From Pseudomonas palmensis (GTDB lineage: Bacteria; Pseudomonadota; Gammaproteobacteria; Pseudomonadales; Pseudomonadaceae): a DNA stretch of 64,000 bases. Made by a program: the position numbers and the translations under genes. Below are positions 1 to 8,004 of the stretch, piece after piece. Under the pieces are notes generated by a model. That model did no database searches and was not told the DNA's origin. It saw only the letters and a list, made by a program, of their open reading frames with translations. The stretch is taken from the NCBI RefSeq assembly GCF_017848315.1, contig NZ_JAFKEC010000005.1, positions 62,001 to 126,000 on the forward strand, read 5' to 3'. Position 1 is the stretch's first letter; each line of letters opens with the position of its first letter.

Positions 1-381
1 AAGGAAAGCGTGGTGCCGGGGATGATCTACGTGGCCGGCCCCGGCTATCACCTGTCGGTGGAGCGTGACCGCAGCCTGTCCCTGAGCCAGGAGGACCGCG
101 TGCACTTTTCCCGGCCCTCGATCGACATCCTCTTCGAGTCGGCCGCCGATGCCTATGGCGACGGCCTGGTCGGCGTGTTGCTGACCGGCGCCAACGAAGA
201 CGGTGCGCGCGGGCTGGCGCGCATCAAGGAGCACGGCGGTACTACCCTGATTCAAGACCCGCATGAGGCGCAAGTCGCGGTCATGCCCGAGGCGGCGCTG
301 GCGCTGCACCGGCCCGACCACATACTCCCATTGAATGGCATCGGGCAATTGCTCGCCAAGCTGGAACCACGTGCATGCTAA
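1..381 (+). CDS. CheB-type protein-glutamate methylesterase, C-terminal part (5' truncated by window edge)
   Basis: The reading frame is open from base 1, so the gene begins upstream of the window and only about the last 126 residues are visible. They match the C-terminal half of the CheB methylesterase domain: GVLLTGANEDGARGL contains the conserved Asp of the catalytic site (usual form GMG.DGA.GL), followed by the conserved stretch GGTTLIQDP..A.V..MP.AAL. CheB hydrolyses glutamyl methyl esters on chemoreceptors. No receiver domain can be seen because the N-terminus is missing. The stop overlaps the start of the downstream hybrid kinase by seven bases (ATGCTAA), so the two are translationally coupled. 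Such CheB/kinase groups in Pseudomonas are often non-motility signalling or stress systems rather than the core chemotaxis operon; that is inference. Confidence 0.85.
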   Translation, partial: KESVVPGMIYVAGPGYHLSVERDRSLSLSQEDRVHFSRPSIDILFESAADAYGDGLVGVLLTGANEDGARGLARIKEHGGTTLIQDPHEAQVAVMPEAALALHRPDHILPLNGIGQLLAKLEPRAC

Positions 382-1601
382 GCCATATCCAAGCAAACCT
401 GCTGATCGTCGACGACCTGCCGGAAAACCTGCTGGCGCTCGAGGCGCTGATCAAGGGGCCGGACCGCAACGTGTACCAGGCGCAATCGGCCGACCATGCG
501 TTGTCGCTGTTGCTCGAGCACGAGTTCGCGCTGGCCATCCTCGACGTCCAGATGCCCGGAATGAACGGTTTCGAACTGGCCGAGATGATGCGCGGTACGG
601 AAAAGACCAAGAACATTCCCATCGTGTTCGTGAGCGCTGCGGCGCGCGAGATGAACTACGCCTTCAAGGGCTACGAGAGCGGCGCGGTGGACTTCCTGCA
701 CAAGCCGCTGGACACCCAGGCGGTGAAGAGCAAGGTGGCGGTGTTCATCGACCTGTACCGCCAGCGCAAGGCCCTCGGCCAGCAGCTGGAGGCCCTGGAG
801 CGCAGCCGCCAGGAGCAGGAGCTGCTGCTGGCGCAGCTGCAGGTCACGCGCAGCGAGCTGGAACACGCGGTACGCATGCGCGACGACTTCATGTCGATCG
901 TCTCCCACGAGGTGCGCACACCGCTCAACGGTCTGATACTGGAGACCCAGCTGCGCAAGCTGCACCTGGCGCGCAACAACGCCGATGCCTTCACCCTGGA
1001 CAAGATGCACGCCATGGTCGAGCGTGACGAGCGCCAGATCAACAGCCTGATCCGGCTGATCGAAGACATGCTCGACGTGTCGCGCATCCGTACCGGCAAG
1101 CTGTCGATCCGGCCCGCATCGTTCGACCTGTGCCAGCTGGTCAGCGGCCTGGTCGAGAACTTCGCCGCCCAGGCGGCTGCGGTCGACTCGAGCATCAGCC
1201 TGCAGGCCGGCGCCGAACTGGTCGGCTACTGGGACGAGTTTCGTATCGAGCAGGTGATCGCCAACCTGCTCACCAACGCCCTGCGCTATGGCGCCAAGTC
1301 GCCGGTGCAGGTGCGCGTGTTCGAGGAACAGGGCATGGCCTGCGTGCAGGTGCGCGACCATGGCATCGGCATCAGTGCCGAGAACCAGCAGCGCATCTTC
1401 CAGCAGTTCGAGCGGGTATGCTCCAACCAGAGCAGTGCCGGCCTGGGGCTGGGCCTGTATATTTCCGAACAGATCGTGCTGGCCCATGGCGGCAGCATCA
1501 CGGTCAGCAGTACCGAGGGCCAGGGCGCGACATTCAGCGTGCGCCTGCCACTGGTACGCAGCCCGCAAGAAAGTGGCGCGCAGCAGGCAACCTCTGCGTG
1601 A
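375..1601 (+). CDS. REC-HisKA-HATPase sensor kinase (response regulator/histidine kinase hybrid)
   Basis: This 408-residue protein has an N-terminal receiver domain (about 8-125). It has the acidic pair D13-D14, phospho-acceptor D57 in AILDVQMPG, and a conserved Lys in HKPLD. A coiled-coil linker (about 130-165) leads to a HisKA dimerisation domain with H178 in IVSHEVRTPLNG. A HATPase_c domain follows, with N box LLTNALRYG, G1 box DHGIGIS and G2 box GLGLGLYIS. There are no membrane segments, so it is cytoplasmic and must take its input through the receiver or a partner. The start overlaps the end of the cheB-like gene and the small response regulator follows, so the three probably form one phosphorelay operon. 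An N-terminal REC ahead of the kinase core is the reverse of the usual hybrid kinase order. Confidence 0.95.
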   Translation: MLSHIQANLLIVDDLPENLLALEALIKGPDRNVYQAQSADHALSLLLEHEFALAILDVQMPGMNGFELAEMMRGTEKTKNIPIVFVSAAAREMNYAFKGYESGAVDFLHKPLDTQAVKSKVAVFIDLYRQRKALGQQLEALERSRQEQELLLAQLQVTRSELEHAVRMRDDFMSIVSHEVRTPLNGLILETQLRKLHLARNNADAFTLDKMHAMVERDERQINSLIRLIEDMLDVSRIRTGKLSIRPASFDLCQLVSGLVENFAAQAAAVDSSISLQAGAELVGYWDEFRIEQVIANLLTNALRYGAKSPVQVRVFEEQGMACVQVRDHGIGISAENQQRIFQQFERVCSNQSSAGLGLGLYISEQIVLAHGGSITVSSTEGQGATFSVRLPLVRSPQESGAQQATSA

Positions 1602-1656
1602 GGCCGGGGTCGTATAGCGATCCCCCATGAATCAAATACGAGTTGAAGGCATTGGC

Positions 1657-2034
1657 ATGAGTGAAGATGCGCAAGATGTAGTACTGGTCGTCGAAGACGA
1701 ACCGGTCATTCGCATGATCCTGAAGGACTATCTTCAAGGCGAGGGCTATCACGTGCTGGTGGCCGAAGATGGCGAGCAGGCATTCAAGATCCTGGCCAGC
1801 AAGCCGCACCTGGACCTTATCGTGACCGACTTCCGCCTGCCGGGCGGCATTTCAGGGGTACAGATCGCCGAACCTGCGGTCAAGCTGCGCCCGGACCTGA
1901 AGGTGATCTTCATCAGTGGCTACCCGGCCGAGATCCGCGAGTCGGGCAGCCCGATCGCGTTCAAGGCACCGATCCTGGCCAAGCCGTTCGACCTGGACAG
2001 CTTGCGCGACCAGATTCAGGAACTCCTGAAATAG
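1657..2034 (+). CDS. Single-domain response regulator
   Basis: This is a stand-alone receiver of about 125 residues with no output domain. It has the acidic pocket VVEDEP, phospho-acceptor Asp in LIVTDFRLPGG, the Thr/Ser position in VIFISGYP, and the conserved Lys in LAKPFD. I chose the ATG at 1657 because GAAGG lies seven bases upstream; the in-frame ATG at 1627 has no ribosome binding site. It probably receives phosphate from the kinase immediately upstream, 55 bases away, and acts through protein contact, as CheY- or CpdR-like proteins do. Partner and output cannot be read from the sequence. Confidence 0.9.
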   Translation: MSEDAQDVVLVVEDEPVIRMILKDYLQGEGYHVLVAEDGEQAFKILASKPHLDLIVTDFRLPGGISGVQIAEPAVKLRPDLKVIFISGYPAEIRESGSPIAFKAPILAKPFDLDSLRDQIQELLK

Positions 2035-2053
2035 GCCTGACGTTGGCGTGAGT

Positions 2054-2659
2054 TCAAGCGGCAGCGACCAGCGCACCGGTCTGCAGGGTGCGCTCTATCG
2101 CCCCCAGCAGCATGTTTTCCATCAGCGCCAGGCGTTGTGGCTGCCCCAGCGGTGAGGCCTGCAACCAGCCGGGCAGGCTGTTGAGCAGCGTGGCGATGAC
2201 ATGGCCGGTCGCCTCCCGGGCTGGCGGCGGCAGGGCCGCGTGAGGGGCGATCAGCTGCAACAGGTGGGTTTCGTATTCACGGCGCAGCTGGGCGATGCGT
2301 GCCTGTTGTTCCTCGCTCAGGCAGCACAGGTCACGTTCGGCCAGGCGAAACTGCAACGGGCGCTCGGCATGCAGCGCCCAGTGCGCCTTTATCACCCGGC
2401 TCAACGCCGTGGCCTCGGGCTTGCCGCGCCCACGGGGCTGCAGGGTGGCCAGCAACTCCTCGAACAGCTCTTCGATCAGGTCGAACAGCAGGTGCTGCTT
2501 GCTCGGGAAGTGGTGATACAGCGAGCCCGCCGTCAGCCCCAGGTGGCTGGCCAGTTCACGCATGCTGACCTGGCCGAACCCCTTGACCGCAAAGAGTTCG
2601 AGTGCCTTGTCCCGACGTTCTTCAAAGTTGGCGCAACGTTCGGCGCAGGTCTGCGGCAT
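2054..2659 (-). CDS. TetR/AcrR family transcriptional regulator
   Basis: This is a 201-residue protein. Its N-terminal helix-turn-helix (about 15-60) carries the family signature ALELFAVKGFGQVSMRELA followed by GLTAGSLYHHFPSKQHLL. The C-terminal ligand domain is not family-specific to my eye. The start has GAGG seven bases upstream. It begins nine bases after the stop of the 3-hydroxyacyl-CoA dehydrogenase on the same strand, so it is the last gene of a thiolase-dehydrogenase-regulator operon. An acyl-CoA-responsive repressor of that operon is the simplest role, as for other TetR proteins linked to beta-oxidation; the effector is inferred. Confidence 0.93.
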   Translation of the reverse strand: MPQTCAERCANFEERRDKALELFAVKGFGQVSMRELASHLGLTAGSLYHHFPSKQHLLFDLIEELFEELLATLQPRGRGKPEATALSRVIKAHWALHAERPLQFRLAERDLCCLSEEQQARIAQLRREYETHLLQLIAPHAALPPPAREATGHVIATLLNSLPGWLQASPLGQPQRLALMENMLLGAIERTLQTGALVAAA

Positions 2660-2668
2660 GCCCGTACC

Positions 2669-3517
2669 TCAGTAGGTGAAGAAGCCGCGGCCGCTCTTGC
2701 GCCCCAGGTAGCCGGCGGCGACCATTTCCTTGAGCAGGGCAGCGGGGCGGTACTTGCTGTCGTTGAAGCCGTCGTGGAACGACTCGATGATCGCCAGCAG
2801 CGTGTCCAGGCCGATCAGGTCGGCCAGGGCCAGCGGGCCGATGGGCTGGTTGCAGCCCAGGCGCATGCCGGTGTCGATGTCCTCGGCGCTGGCCAGGCCT
2901 TCCTGCAGCACCATGATTGCCTCGTTGATCATCGGCACCAGGATGCGGTTGACCACGAAGCCCGGGCGGTTGCCGGCACTGATGGCGGTCTTGCCCACGC
3001 GCTCGGTCAGGGCCATGGCGCTGGCGTAGGTGGCATCGCTGGTCTGCAGGCCGCGAATGATCTCGACCAGCGCCATCATCGGCACCGGGTTGAAGAAGTG
3101 CACGCCGATGAAACGTTCGGGCTGGCTCACCGATGCGCCCAGCTGGGTGATCGACAGCGACGAGGTGTTGGTGGCGATGACGCAGTCGTCGGCCACGCTG
3201 GCGGCCACCTGCTGCAGAATCTTCACCTTCAGGGCGAGGTTCTCGGTGGCTGCCTCGATCACCAGCTGCGCGCCCTTGAGCTGCGCGTAATCGGTGCTGG
3301 TGGCGATGCGCGTCAGGGCTGCCTCGGCCTGTTCGGCCTGCAGGGTCTGCTTGCTGACCTGGCGCTCCAGGTTCTTGCGCAGGGTGGCCAGGCCACGCTC
3401 CAGCGCGGCCTCGGACACGTCGATCAGGGTGACCTGGTAGCCGGCCACTGCACACACCTGGGCAATCCCGTTGCCCATGGTGCCGGCGCCGATCACGGCG
3501 ATGTTTTCAATACTCAC
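2669..3517 (-). CDS. hbd: 3-hydroxyacyl-CoA (3-hydroxybutyryl-CoA) dehydrogenase
   Basis: This enzyme of about 282 residues oxidises L-3-hydroxyacyl-CoA to 3-oxoacyl-CoA with NAD+. The Rossmann motif IAVIGAGTMGNGIAQVCA is at the N-terminus. Next come the catalytic His region FIGVHFFNPVPMM, the NRPGFVVNRIL segment, and the C-terminal helical domain ending GRKSGRGFFTY. The length fits the short stand-alone Hbd/PaaH type rather than the FadB fusion. I chose the GTG at 3517 because GGAG sits a few bases upstream and the protein then starts directly at the Rossmann strand (VSIENIAVIG). It lies 13 bases downstream of the thiolase and just upstream of the TetR gene. Together the thiolase and dehydrogenase interconvert acetyl-CoA and short 3-hydroxyacyl-CoA. 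Confidence 0.94.
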   Translation of the reverse strand: MSIENIAVIGAGTMGNGIAQVCAVAGYQVTLIDVSEAALERGLATLRKNLERQVSKQTLQAEQAEAALTRIATSTDYAQLKGAQLVIEAATENLALKVKILQQVAASVADDCVIATNTSSLSITQLGASVSQPERFIGVHFFNPVPMMALVEIIRGLQTSDATYASAMALTERVGKTAISAGNRPGFVVNRILVPMINEAIMVLQEGLASAEDIDTGMRLGCNQPIGPLALADLIGLDTLLAIIESFHDGFNDSKYRPAALLKEMVAAGYLGRKSGRGFFTY

Positions 3518-3530
3518 GGTTAACTCCGAC

Positions 3531-4715
3531 TCAAACACGTTCGAACACGACGGCGATACCCTGACCGCCGCCGATGCACATGGTGGCCAGCGCGTAGCGG
3601 CCCTGGATACGTTGCAGCTCATGGATCGCCTTGGTGGCGATGATGGCCCCGGTGGCTCCCACCGGGTGGCCCAGGGAAATGCCCGAGCCGTTGGGGTTGA
3701 CCTTTTCGGGGTCCAGGCCCAGTTCCCGCGACACGGCGCAGGCCTGGGCAGCGAAGGCTTCGTTGGACTCGATCACGTCCAGGTCGGCGACGCTCAGGCC
3801 GGCCTTTTCCAGCACCTTGCGCGTGGCCGGCACCGGGCCCAGGCCCATCAGCTCGGGCTCGACGCCTGCATGTGCATAGGCCACCAGGCGCGCCAGCGGG
3901 CGCAGGCCCAGGCGCTCGACCATTTCGCCGGTGGCCAGCACCAGGGCGCCGGCGCCGTCGTTGAGGCCGCTGGCGTTGCCGGCGGTGACGGTGCCGTCCT
4001 TCTTGAAGGCAGGCTTCATGCCGGCCAGTTGCTCGGCACTCACATCGCCACGCACATGCTCGTCCACCTCGAAACGTACCGGACCTTTGCGGCTCGGGAT
4101 CTCGATGGGCACGATCTGGCTGGTGAAGCGGCCTTCGGCGATGGCGCGGGCGGCGCGCTGCTGGCTGGTCAGGGCCACCTCGTCCTGCATCTGGCGGGTG
4201 ATGCCGTTTTTCGCCGCCACGTTCTCGGCGGTGATGCCCATGTGAAAGCCTTCGAACGGGTCCTGCAGAATGCCCAGCATGTAGTCGACACCCTTCAGGT
4301 CACCCATGCGCGCGCCCCAGCGCGCCTGCGGCAGCAGGTACGGGCCGCGGCTCATGGATTCGGCGCCGGCGGCAATCACCGCCTCGGCCTCGCCCAGCAG
4401 CAGGCTCTGCGCGGCCGAGACGATGGCCTGCAGGCCCGAGCCGCACAGGCGGTTGACGTTGAATGCCGGGGTTTCCTTGGGTACGCCGGCGTTCATCGCG
4501 GCCACGCGGCCCAGGTACGCGTCACGCGGCTCGGTGGGGATCACGTTGCCCATGACCATGTGGCCGATCTGTTCGGGGGCAATGCCGGAGCGTTCGATGG
4601 CGGCGCGGGTCACCTGGGTGGCCAGGTCGGCCAGGGGCAGGTCCTTGAGCGAGCCGCCGAAGGTGCCGATGGCCGAGCGAACGGCGCTCACTACATAGAT
4701 TTGCGGGGTGTTCAT
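3531..4715 (-). CDS. bktB: Acetyl-CoA C-acyltransferase / beta-ketothiolase
   Basis: This is a 394-residue thiolase of standard length. The acylated Cys is in the motif NRLCGSGLQA (about residue 90). The C-terminal catalytic motifs are NEAFAAQ, GHPVGATGA (His) and CIGGGQGIA (second Cys). It cleaves 3-oxoacyl-CoA with CoA, or condenses two acyl-CoA. The start is the ATG at 4715, where the conserved strand TPQIYVVSAVRSAIG begins. It is first gene of an operon with the 3-hydroxyacyl-CoA dehydrogenase and TetR gene, and is divergent from an AraC-type regulator. The same neighbourhood (AraC, thiolase, dehydrogenase, TetR) is, as I recall, present in P. putida KT2440, where the thiolase is called bktB. 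Chain-length specificity is not evident from sequence. Confidence 0.93.
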   Translation of the reverse strand: MNTPQIYVVSAVRSAIGTFGGSLKDLPLADLATQVTRAAIERSGIAPEQIGHMVMGNVIPTEPRDAYLGRVAAMNAGVPKETPAFNVNRLCGSGLQAIVSAAQSLLLGEAEAVIAAGAESMSRGPYLLPQARWGARMGDLKGVDYMLGILQDPFEGFHMGITAENVAAKNGITRQMQDEVALTSQQRAARAIAEGRFTSQIVPIEIPSRKGPVRFEVDEHVRGDVSAEQLAGMKPAFKKDGTVTAGNASGLNDGAGALVLATGEMVERLGLRPLARLVAYAHAGVEPELMGLGPVPATRKVLEKAGLSVADLDVIESNEAFAAQACAVSRELGLDPEKVNPNGSGISLGHPVGATGAIIATKAIHELQRIQGRYALATMCIGGGQGIAVVFERV

Positions 4716-4829
4716 ACGCGACTCCAGTGTGCGAAAGCGTGGCGGGGCGCTGCCTGGCTCTGCCAGAATGGCGCCCGGGGCCACGCTCGGGATGGGTTCG
4801 AGTCTAGGCAAAGGCCACGCCTGGGCCTA

Positions 4830-4868
4830 TGCCATAACTGCCCAGCGAGGCTGGCACTTTTTGCCATA
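4830..4868. promoter_or_regulatory. TGCCATA direct repeat in the AraC-thiolase intergenic region
   Basis: TGCCATA occurs twice on the plus strand, at 4830-4836 and 4862-4868. The start-to-start spacing is 32 bp (about three helical turns), just upstream of the AraC-type gene and in the divergent thiolase promoter region. AraC-family activators often bind direct repeats spaced by whole turns, so this is a candidate binding site for the neighbouring regulator. No promoter boxes are certain here. Confidence 0.35.
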
Positions 4869-4895
4869 TTCTTACGCTGCATAGCGGAAACAGTC

Positions 4896-5906
4896 ATGCG
4901 GGAAAACGATTCGGTCGCGGTGTACTTCGTGCACATCATGCTGCACACACTGCGCCAACAGCCGGCGCGCGCCAGTGCGTTGCTGGTGCAGGCGGGCATC
5001 GACCCGGCAGTGGTGGGCGCACCCGATGCACGGGTGCCGGCCAGGGCGTTCGCACGGCTGTGGCTGCTGCTCATTGAAGACCTGGGCGACGAATTCTTCA
5101 ACCTCGACAGCCACGGCATGCCGCTGGGCAGTTTCGCCCTGATCTGTCGTGGGCTGATCCAGGAGCCGACGCTGGAAAAGGCCTTGCGCCAGTGCCTGAG
5201 CAACTTCGGCCTGTTCCTGCGTGACGTGCGCGGGCGCCTGGTGGTGCGCGGGCAGCGTGCGGTGATCAGCCTGGAGTCGCATTTCGACGATGCGCAGACT
5301 CGGGTATATGCCGAGGAGACCTTCCTGGTGCTGGTGGTCAGCCTGCTGTGCTGGCTGGGGGGGCGGCGCATCGCCATCGACCGTACCGAACTGCGCGACG
5401 GGCGTGCGGTGCTGGAGGACGACGCGTTGCTGTGGGGGCCGAACCTGCAGTTGGGCAGTGGCCGCACCCAGGTCGAGTTCTCGGCGCACTACCTGCGCTT
5501 GCCGGTGGTGCAGGATCTGAGTGCGCTCAAGACCTTCCTGCGCAGTGCGCCGCAGTGGCTGGTGGTGCGCTACCGCAACCAGAACGGATTGGCGGCGCGG
5601 GTATACCGGCATCTGCGCGGGCGTCAGTACGGGCAGTGGCCAACCTTGCTGGGCATGGCGGCAGCCGAGGGCCTGAGCCCGAGCAGTTTTCGCCGGCAGT
5701 TGGAGCGTGAGGGGTGTTCGTACCAGCAGATCAAGGACGAGGTGCGCCGTGCACTGGCGTTCGAGTGTCTGCGCGATGGTGTGTTGAGCGTGGCGCAGAT
5801 TGCCGAGCAGACCGGCTTCCAGGAGCCCAGCGCGTTTCATCGCGCGTTCAAGAAATGGACGGGGGAGAGCCCGGGGAGCTACCGCGCGCGGGTGGCGGGG
5901 GAGTAG
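4896..5906 (+). CDS. AraC family transcriptional regulator with Arabinose_bd-type N-terminal domain
   Basis: This is a 336-residue protein. The N-terminal about 200 residues resemble the 'AraC-type arabinose-binding' sensory domain found in OruR/ArgR-like Pseudomonas regulators (LLVQAGIDPAVV..., FGLICRGL-like segment SFALICRGLIQEPTLEKAL). The C-terminal double helix-turn-helix (about 235-330) has AEGLSPSSFRRQLEREGCSY and VAQIAEQTGFQEPSAFHRAFKKWTG, the standard second AraC helix. It is divergent from the thiolase operon with a 180-bp gap, so it probably activates that operon in response to a hydroxy- or keto-acid, as known for related regulators of beta-oxidation genes. The last 59 bases overlap the convergent LysR gene. 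Confidence 0.94.
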   Translation: MRENDSVAVYFVHIMLHTLRQQPARASALLVQAGIDPAVVGAPDARVPARAFARLWLLLIEDLGDEFFNLDSHGMPLGSFALICRGLIQEPTLEKALRQCLSNFGLFLRDVRGRLVVRGQRAVISLESHFDDAQTRVYAEETFLVLVVSLLCWLGGRRIAIDRTELRDGRAVLEDDALLWGPNLQLGSGRTQVEFSAHYLRLPVVQDLSALKTFLRSAPQWLVVRYRNQNGLAARVYRHLRGRQYGQWPTLLGMAAAEGLSPSSFRRQLEREGCSYQQIKDEVRRALAFECLRDGVLSVAQIAEQTGFQEPSAFHRAFKKWTGESPGSYRARVAGE

Positions 5907-6771
5907 GGGGCTGGCCCCCTCGACACCCTGCGCGCTGCTCGCACAGGGCCTGCAGCAGCTCGCGCAGCGCCAGGCCATCGGCATCCAGCCCCTTGCGCCC
6001 GTACAACGCCAGCTCCAGACCCTGGACCGGGGTAAACCCCTGCGCTTCACCCAGCACCCGATGGGTCGGCAACACGCTGCGGGTCGGTATCAGGCTCACG
6101 CCCAACCCCGCACTCACCGCCGCCCCCAGGCTGGCCAGACTGGTGCTCGAATAGCTGATACGCCAGCTGCGCCCACGGGCTTCCAGCGCATTGATCATTT
6201 CCTGCCGGTACAGCGCCCCCACCGGAAACACCACCAGCGGCACCGGGTCGGCCAGCTGCGTCTGCCCGGCACTGCACACCCACGACAACGGCTCGTGCCA
6301 GCCGGCATGGCGGTCGCGGTCCGCGCCCCATTGCTTGACCAGCAGCAGGTCCAGCTCGCCATCACGGTACAGGCGCAGCAGCGGGCTGCTCAGCCCGCTC
6401 TCGACCTCCAGGCGCACATGCGGGCGCTCGCCGATGAATTGGCTCAATGGCTCGGTCAGCACTTCCCCGGCCAGGTCTTCCGGCACCCCCAGGCGTAGCG
6501 CCCGTTGCGCCTGCACCGGGCTGAACGCCTGGCGCGCCTCTTCGTCCAGGCGCAGCAGGCGCCGGGCATACCCCAGCAGGCGCTCGCCGTCTTCGGTCGG
6601 CCACACCTGGCGCTGGCTGCGATCCAGCAGGCGCACCCCCAGGTGCTGCTCCAGCCGAATGATCTGCTGGCTGATGGTCGACTGGGTCAGGTGCAGGCGT
6701 TCGGCGGCGCGGGTGAAATTGCCGGTTTCCACCACGGTCACGAAGCTGCGCAGCAGTACGGGGTCAAGCAT
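5848..6771 (-). CDS. LysR family transcriptional regulator with proline-rich C-terminal tail
   Basis: This is a LysR protein of about 307 residues. The N-terminal winged helix (LLRSFVTVVETGNFTRAAERLHLTQ, QSTISQQIIRLEQHLG) is canonical, and residues from about 90 on form the periplasmic-binding-protein-like effector domain. I chose the ATG at 6771 (MLDPVLLRSF); an upstream in-frame TTG at 6801 would add ten residues not typical of the family. The last about 23 residues are rich in Pro, Ser and Gly. They are encoded opposite the end of the AraC gene, so they may be a neutral read-through extension. The gene diverges from an ankyrin-repeat gene, with a strong inverted repeat (6790-6813) in the gap that is a likely LysR site. 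Confidence 0.93.
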   Translation of the reverse strand: MLDPVLLRSFVTVVETGNFTRAAERLHLTQSTISQQIIRLEQHLGVRLLDRSQRQVWPTEDGERLLGYARRLLRLDEEARQAFSPVQAQRALRLGVPEDLAGEVLTEPLSQFIGERPHVRLEVESGLSSPLLRLYRDGELDLLLVKQWGADRDRHAGWHEPLSWVCSAGQTQLADPVPLVVFPVGALYRQEMINALEARGRSWRISYSSTSLASLGAAVSAGLGVSLIPTRSVLPTHRVLGEAQGFTPVQGLELALYGRKGLDADGLALRELLQALCEQRAGCRGGQPPTPPPPARGSSPGSPPSIS

Positions 6772-6789
6772 TCGATTACCCACTGGTAT

Positions 6790-6813
6790 GCATGAAATCA
6801 ATTAATTTCATGC
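6790..6813. promoter_or_regulatory. Inverted repeat GCATGAAAT-N6-ATTTCATGC, probable LysR operator
   Basis: A perfect 9-bp inverted repeat (arms 6790-6798 and 6805-6813, spacer CAATTA) lies in the 92-bp gap between the divergent LysR and ankyrin genes. The position suits a divergent LysR regulator that represses itself and controls the ankyrin/deaminase/MFS genes. It is too close to both starts to be a terminator and has no T-tract. Confidence 0.55.
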
Positions 6814-6863
6814 TACACCCCAAGCCTCGGATAATCCCGCTTCATTGCACCAAAGGAGGCGCC

Positions 6864-7529
6864 ATGTCATTGCTCAGACACTGGATGTACGGGGTTGCCG
6901 GGCTGTGCGCCAGCCTCGGCATCGCCGGGGCCGCCGGGGCGGCCGACACCTTGCTCGAAGCCGCCGCCAACGGCAACCCAACCCGCGTCGGCGTCTTGCT
7001 GGCCCAGGGCGCCGACGTTGATCAGCGCGACTCGCGCAACAATACGCCGCTGTTGCTGGCCACCGCCGGGGGGCATGTGGCGGCGGCGCGCCGGTTGATC
7101 GACGCCGGCGCCGACGTCAACGCCAGCAACTGGATGCACGACAGCCCATATCTGCTGGCGGGCGCCGAAGGCCAGTTGCAGATCCTGGAGATGACCCTGG
7201 CCCATGGCGCGGACCTCAAGAGCACCAACCGCTATGGCGGCACGGCGCTGATCCCCGCATGCGAGCGCGGCCATGTCGAGGTGGTCGCTCGCCTGCTGGC
7301 CGCCGGCGTTGCACCCGACCACGTGAACTCGCTGGGCTGGACCGGGCTGCTCGAAGCCATCCTGCTCAGCGATGGCGGCCCGCGCCACCAGGCCATCGTG
7401 CAACTGCTGATAGACGCCGGTGCCGACGTCAACCTTGCCGACCGCCAGGGCGTGACGCCCCTGCAGCACGCCCGGGAACGCGGCCAGCAGCGGATCGTCG
7501 AGTTGCTGCTGGCCCACGATGCCCATTGA
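6864..7529 (+). CDS. Secreted ankyrin-repeat protein
   Basis: This is a 221-residue protein. It has a signal peptide (positive start MSLLRHW, hydrophobic core, likely cleavage after AGA-A near residue 28), so the product is periplasmic. The rest is about five ankyrin repeats, with consensus units such as NGNPTRVGVLLAQGADVDQRD, NNTPLLLATAGGHVAAARRL and GVTPLQHARERGQQRIVELLL. A strong AGGAGG precedes the ATG. Periplasmic ankyrin proteins usually mediate protein contacts (for example AnkB with catalase in P. aeruginosa), but no partner enzyme of that kind is adjacent. The next gene is a deaminase whose start lies 20 bases downstream, so the two are co-transcribed. Confidence 0.92.
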   Translation: MSLLRHWMYGVAGLCASLGIAGAAGAADTLLEAAANGNPTRVGVLLAQGADVDQRDSRNNTPLLLATAGGHVAAARRLIDAGADVNASNWMHDSPYLLAGAEGQLQILEMTLAHGADLKSTNRYGGTALIPACERGHVEVVARLLAAGVAPDHVNSLGWTGLLEAILLSDGGPRHQAIVQLLIDAGADVNLADRQGVTPLQHARERGQQRIVELLLAHDAH

Positions 7530-7548
7530 ACCTGACAGGAGCCTGACC

Positions 7549-8004
7549 ATGGCCAACGAACATTTCATGCAGCAAGCGCTGGGGCTGGCCCGGGCGAACA
7601 TCCAGGCCGGCGGCCGCCCGTTCGCGGCGGTGCTGGTGCACCAGGGCCGGGTGATCGCCGAGGCGGTCAACCAGATCCACCTGACCCAGGACCCGACCGC
7701 CCACGCCGAACTCCAGGCCATCCGCCTGGCCAGCCAGGTGCTCGGCAGCCCGCGCCTGGAGGGCTGCGAAATCTACGCCACCGGCCACCCCTGCCCGATG
7801 TGCCTGGCCGCCATGCACCTGTGCGGTATCGAGCGCGCCTGGTTCGCCTACAGCAACGAAGACGGCGAGCCCTATGGCCTGTCGACGGCAGCGGTGTACG
7901 CGCAGATGGCACGCCCGCCGCAGCAGCAGTCGCTGCCCCTGGCACCCCTGAAGCCAGCCGGCGAGCAGGGCCTGTACGCCGCCTGGCGGCAGGTGCAGGG
8001 GTGA
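7549..8004 (+). CDS. Nucleoside/cytidine-deaminase-family zinc deaminase
   Basis: This is a cytosolic zinc deaminase of about 151 residues. Its motifs are HAELQAI (zinc His plus catalytic Glu) and GHPCPMCLAAMHLCG (the two zinc Cys, PCxxC), the signature of the CDA/TadA/guanine deaminase superfamily. The length and C-terminal region resemble guanine-deaminase-like stand-alone enzymes (GuaD type) more than TadA, and the downstream tRNA-binding features of TadA are not obvious. The ATG at 7549 has AGGAG upstream, ahead of a weaker in-frame ATG at 7519. The stop overlaps the start of the MFS gene (TGATG), which suggests that the transporter carries a base, nucleoside or related amine used by this enzyme. 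Confidence 0.9.
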   Translation: MANEHFMQQALGLARANIQAGGRPFAAVLVHQGRVIAEAVNQIHLTQDPTAHAELQAIRLASQVLGSPRLEGCEIYATGHPCPMCLAAMHLCGIERAWFAYSNEDGEPYGLSTAAVYAQMARPPQQQSLPLAPLKPAGEQGLYAAWRQVQG

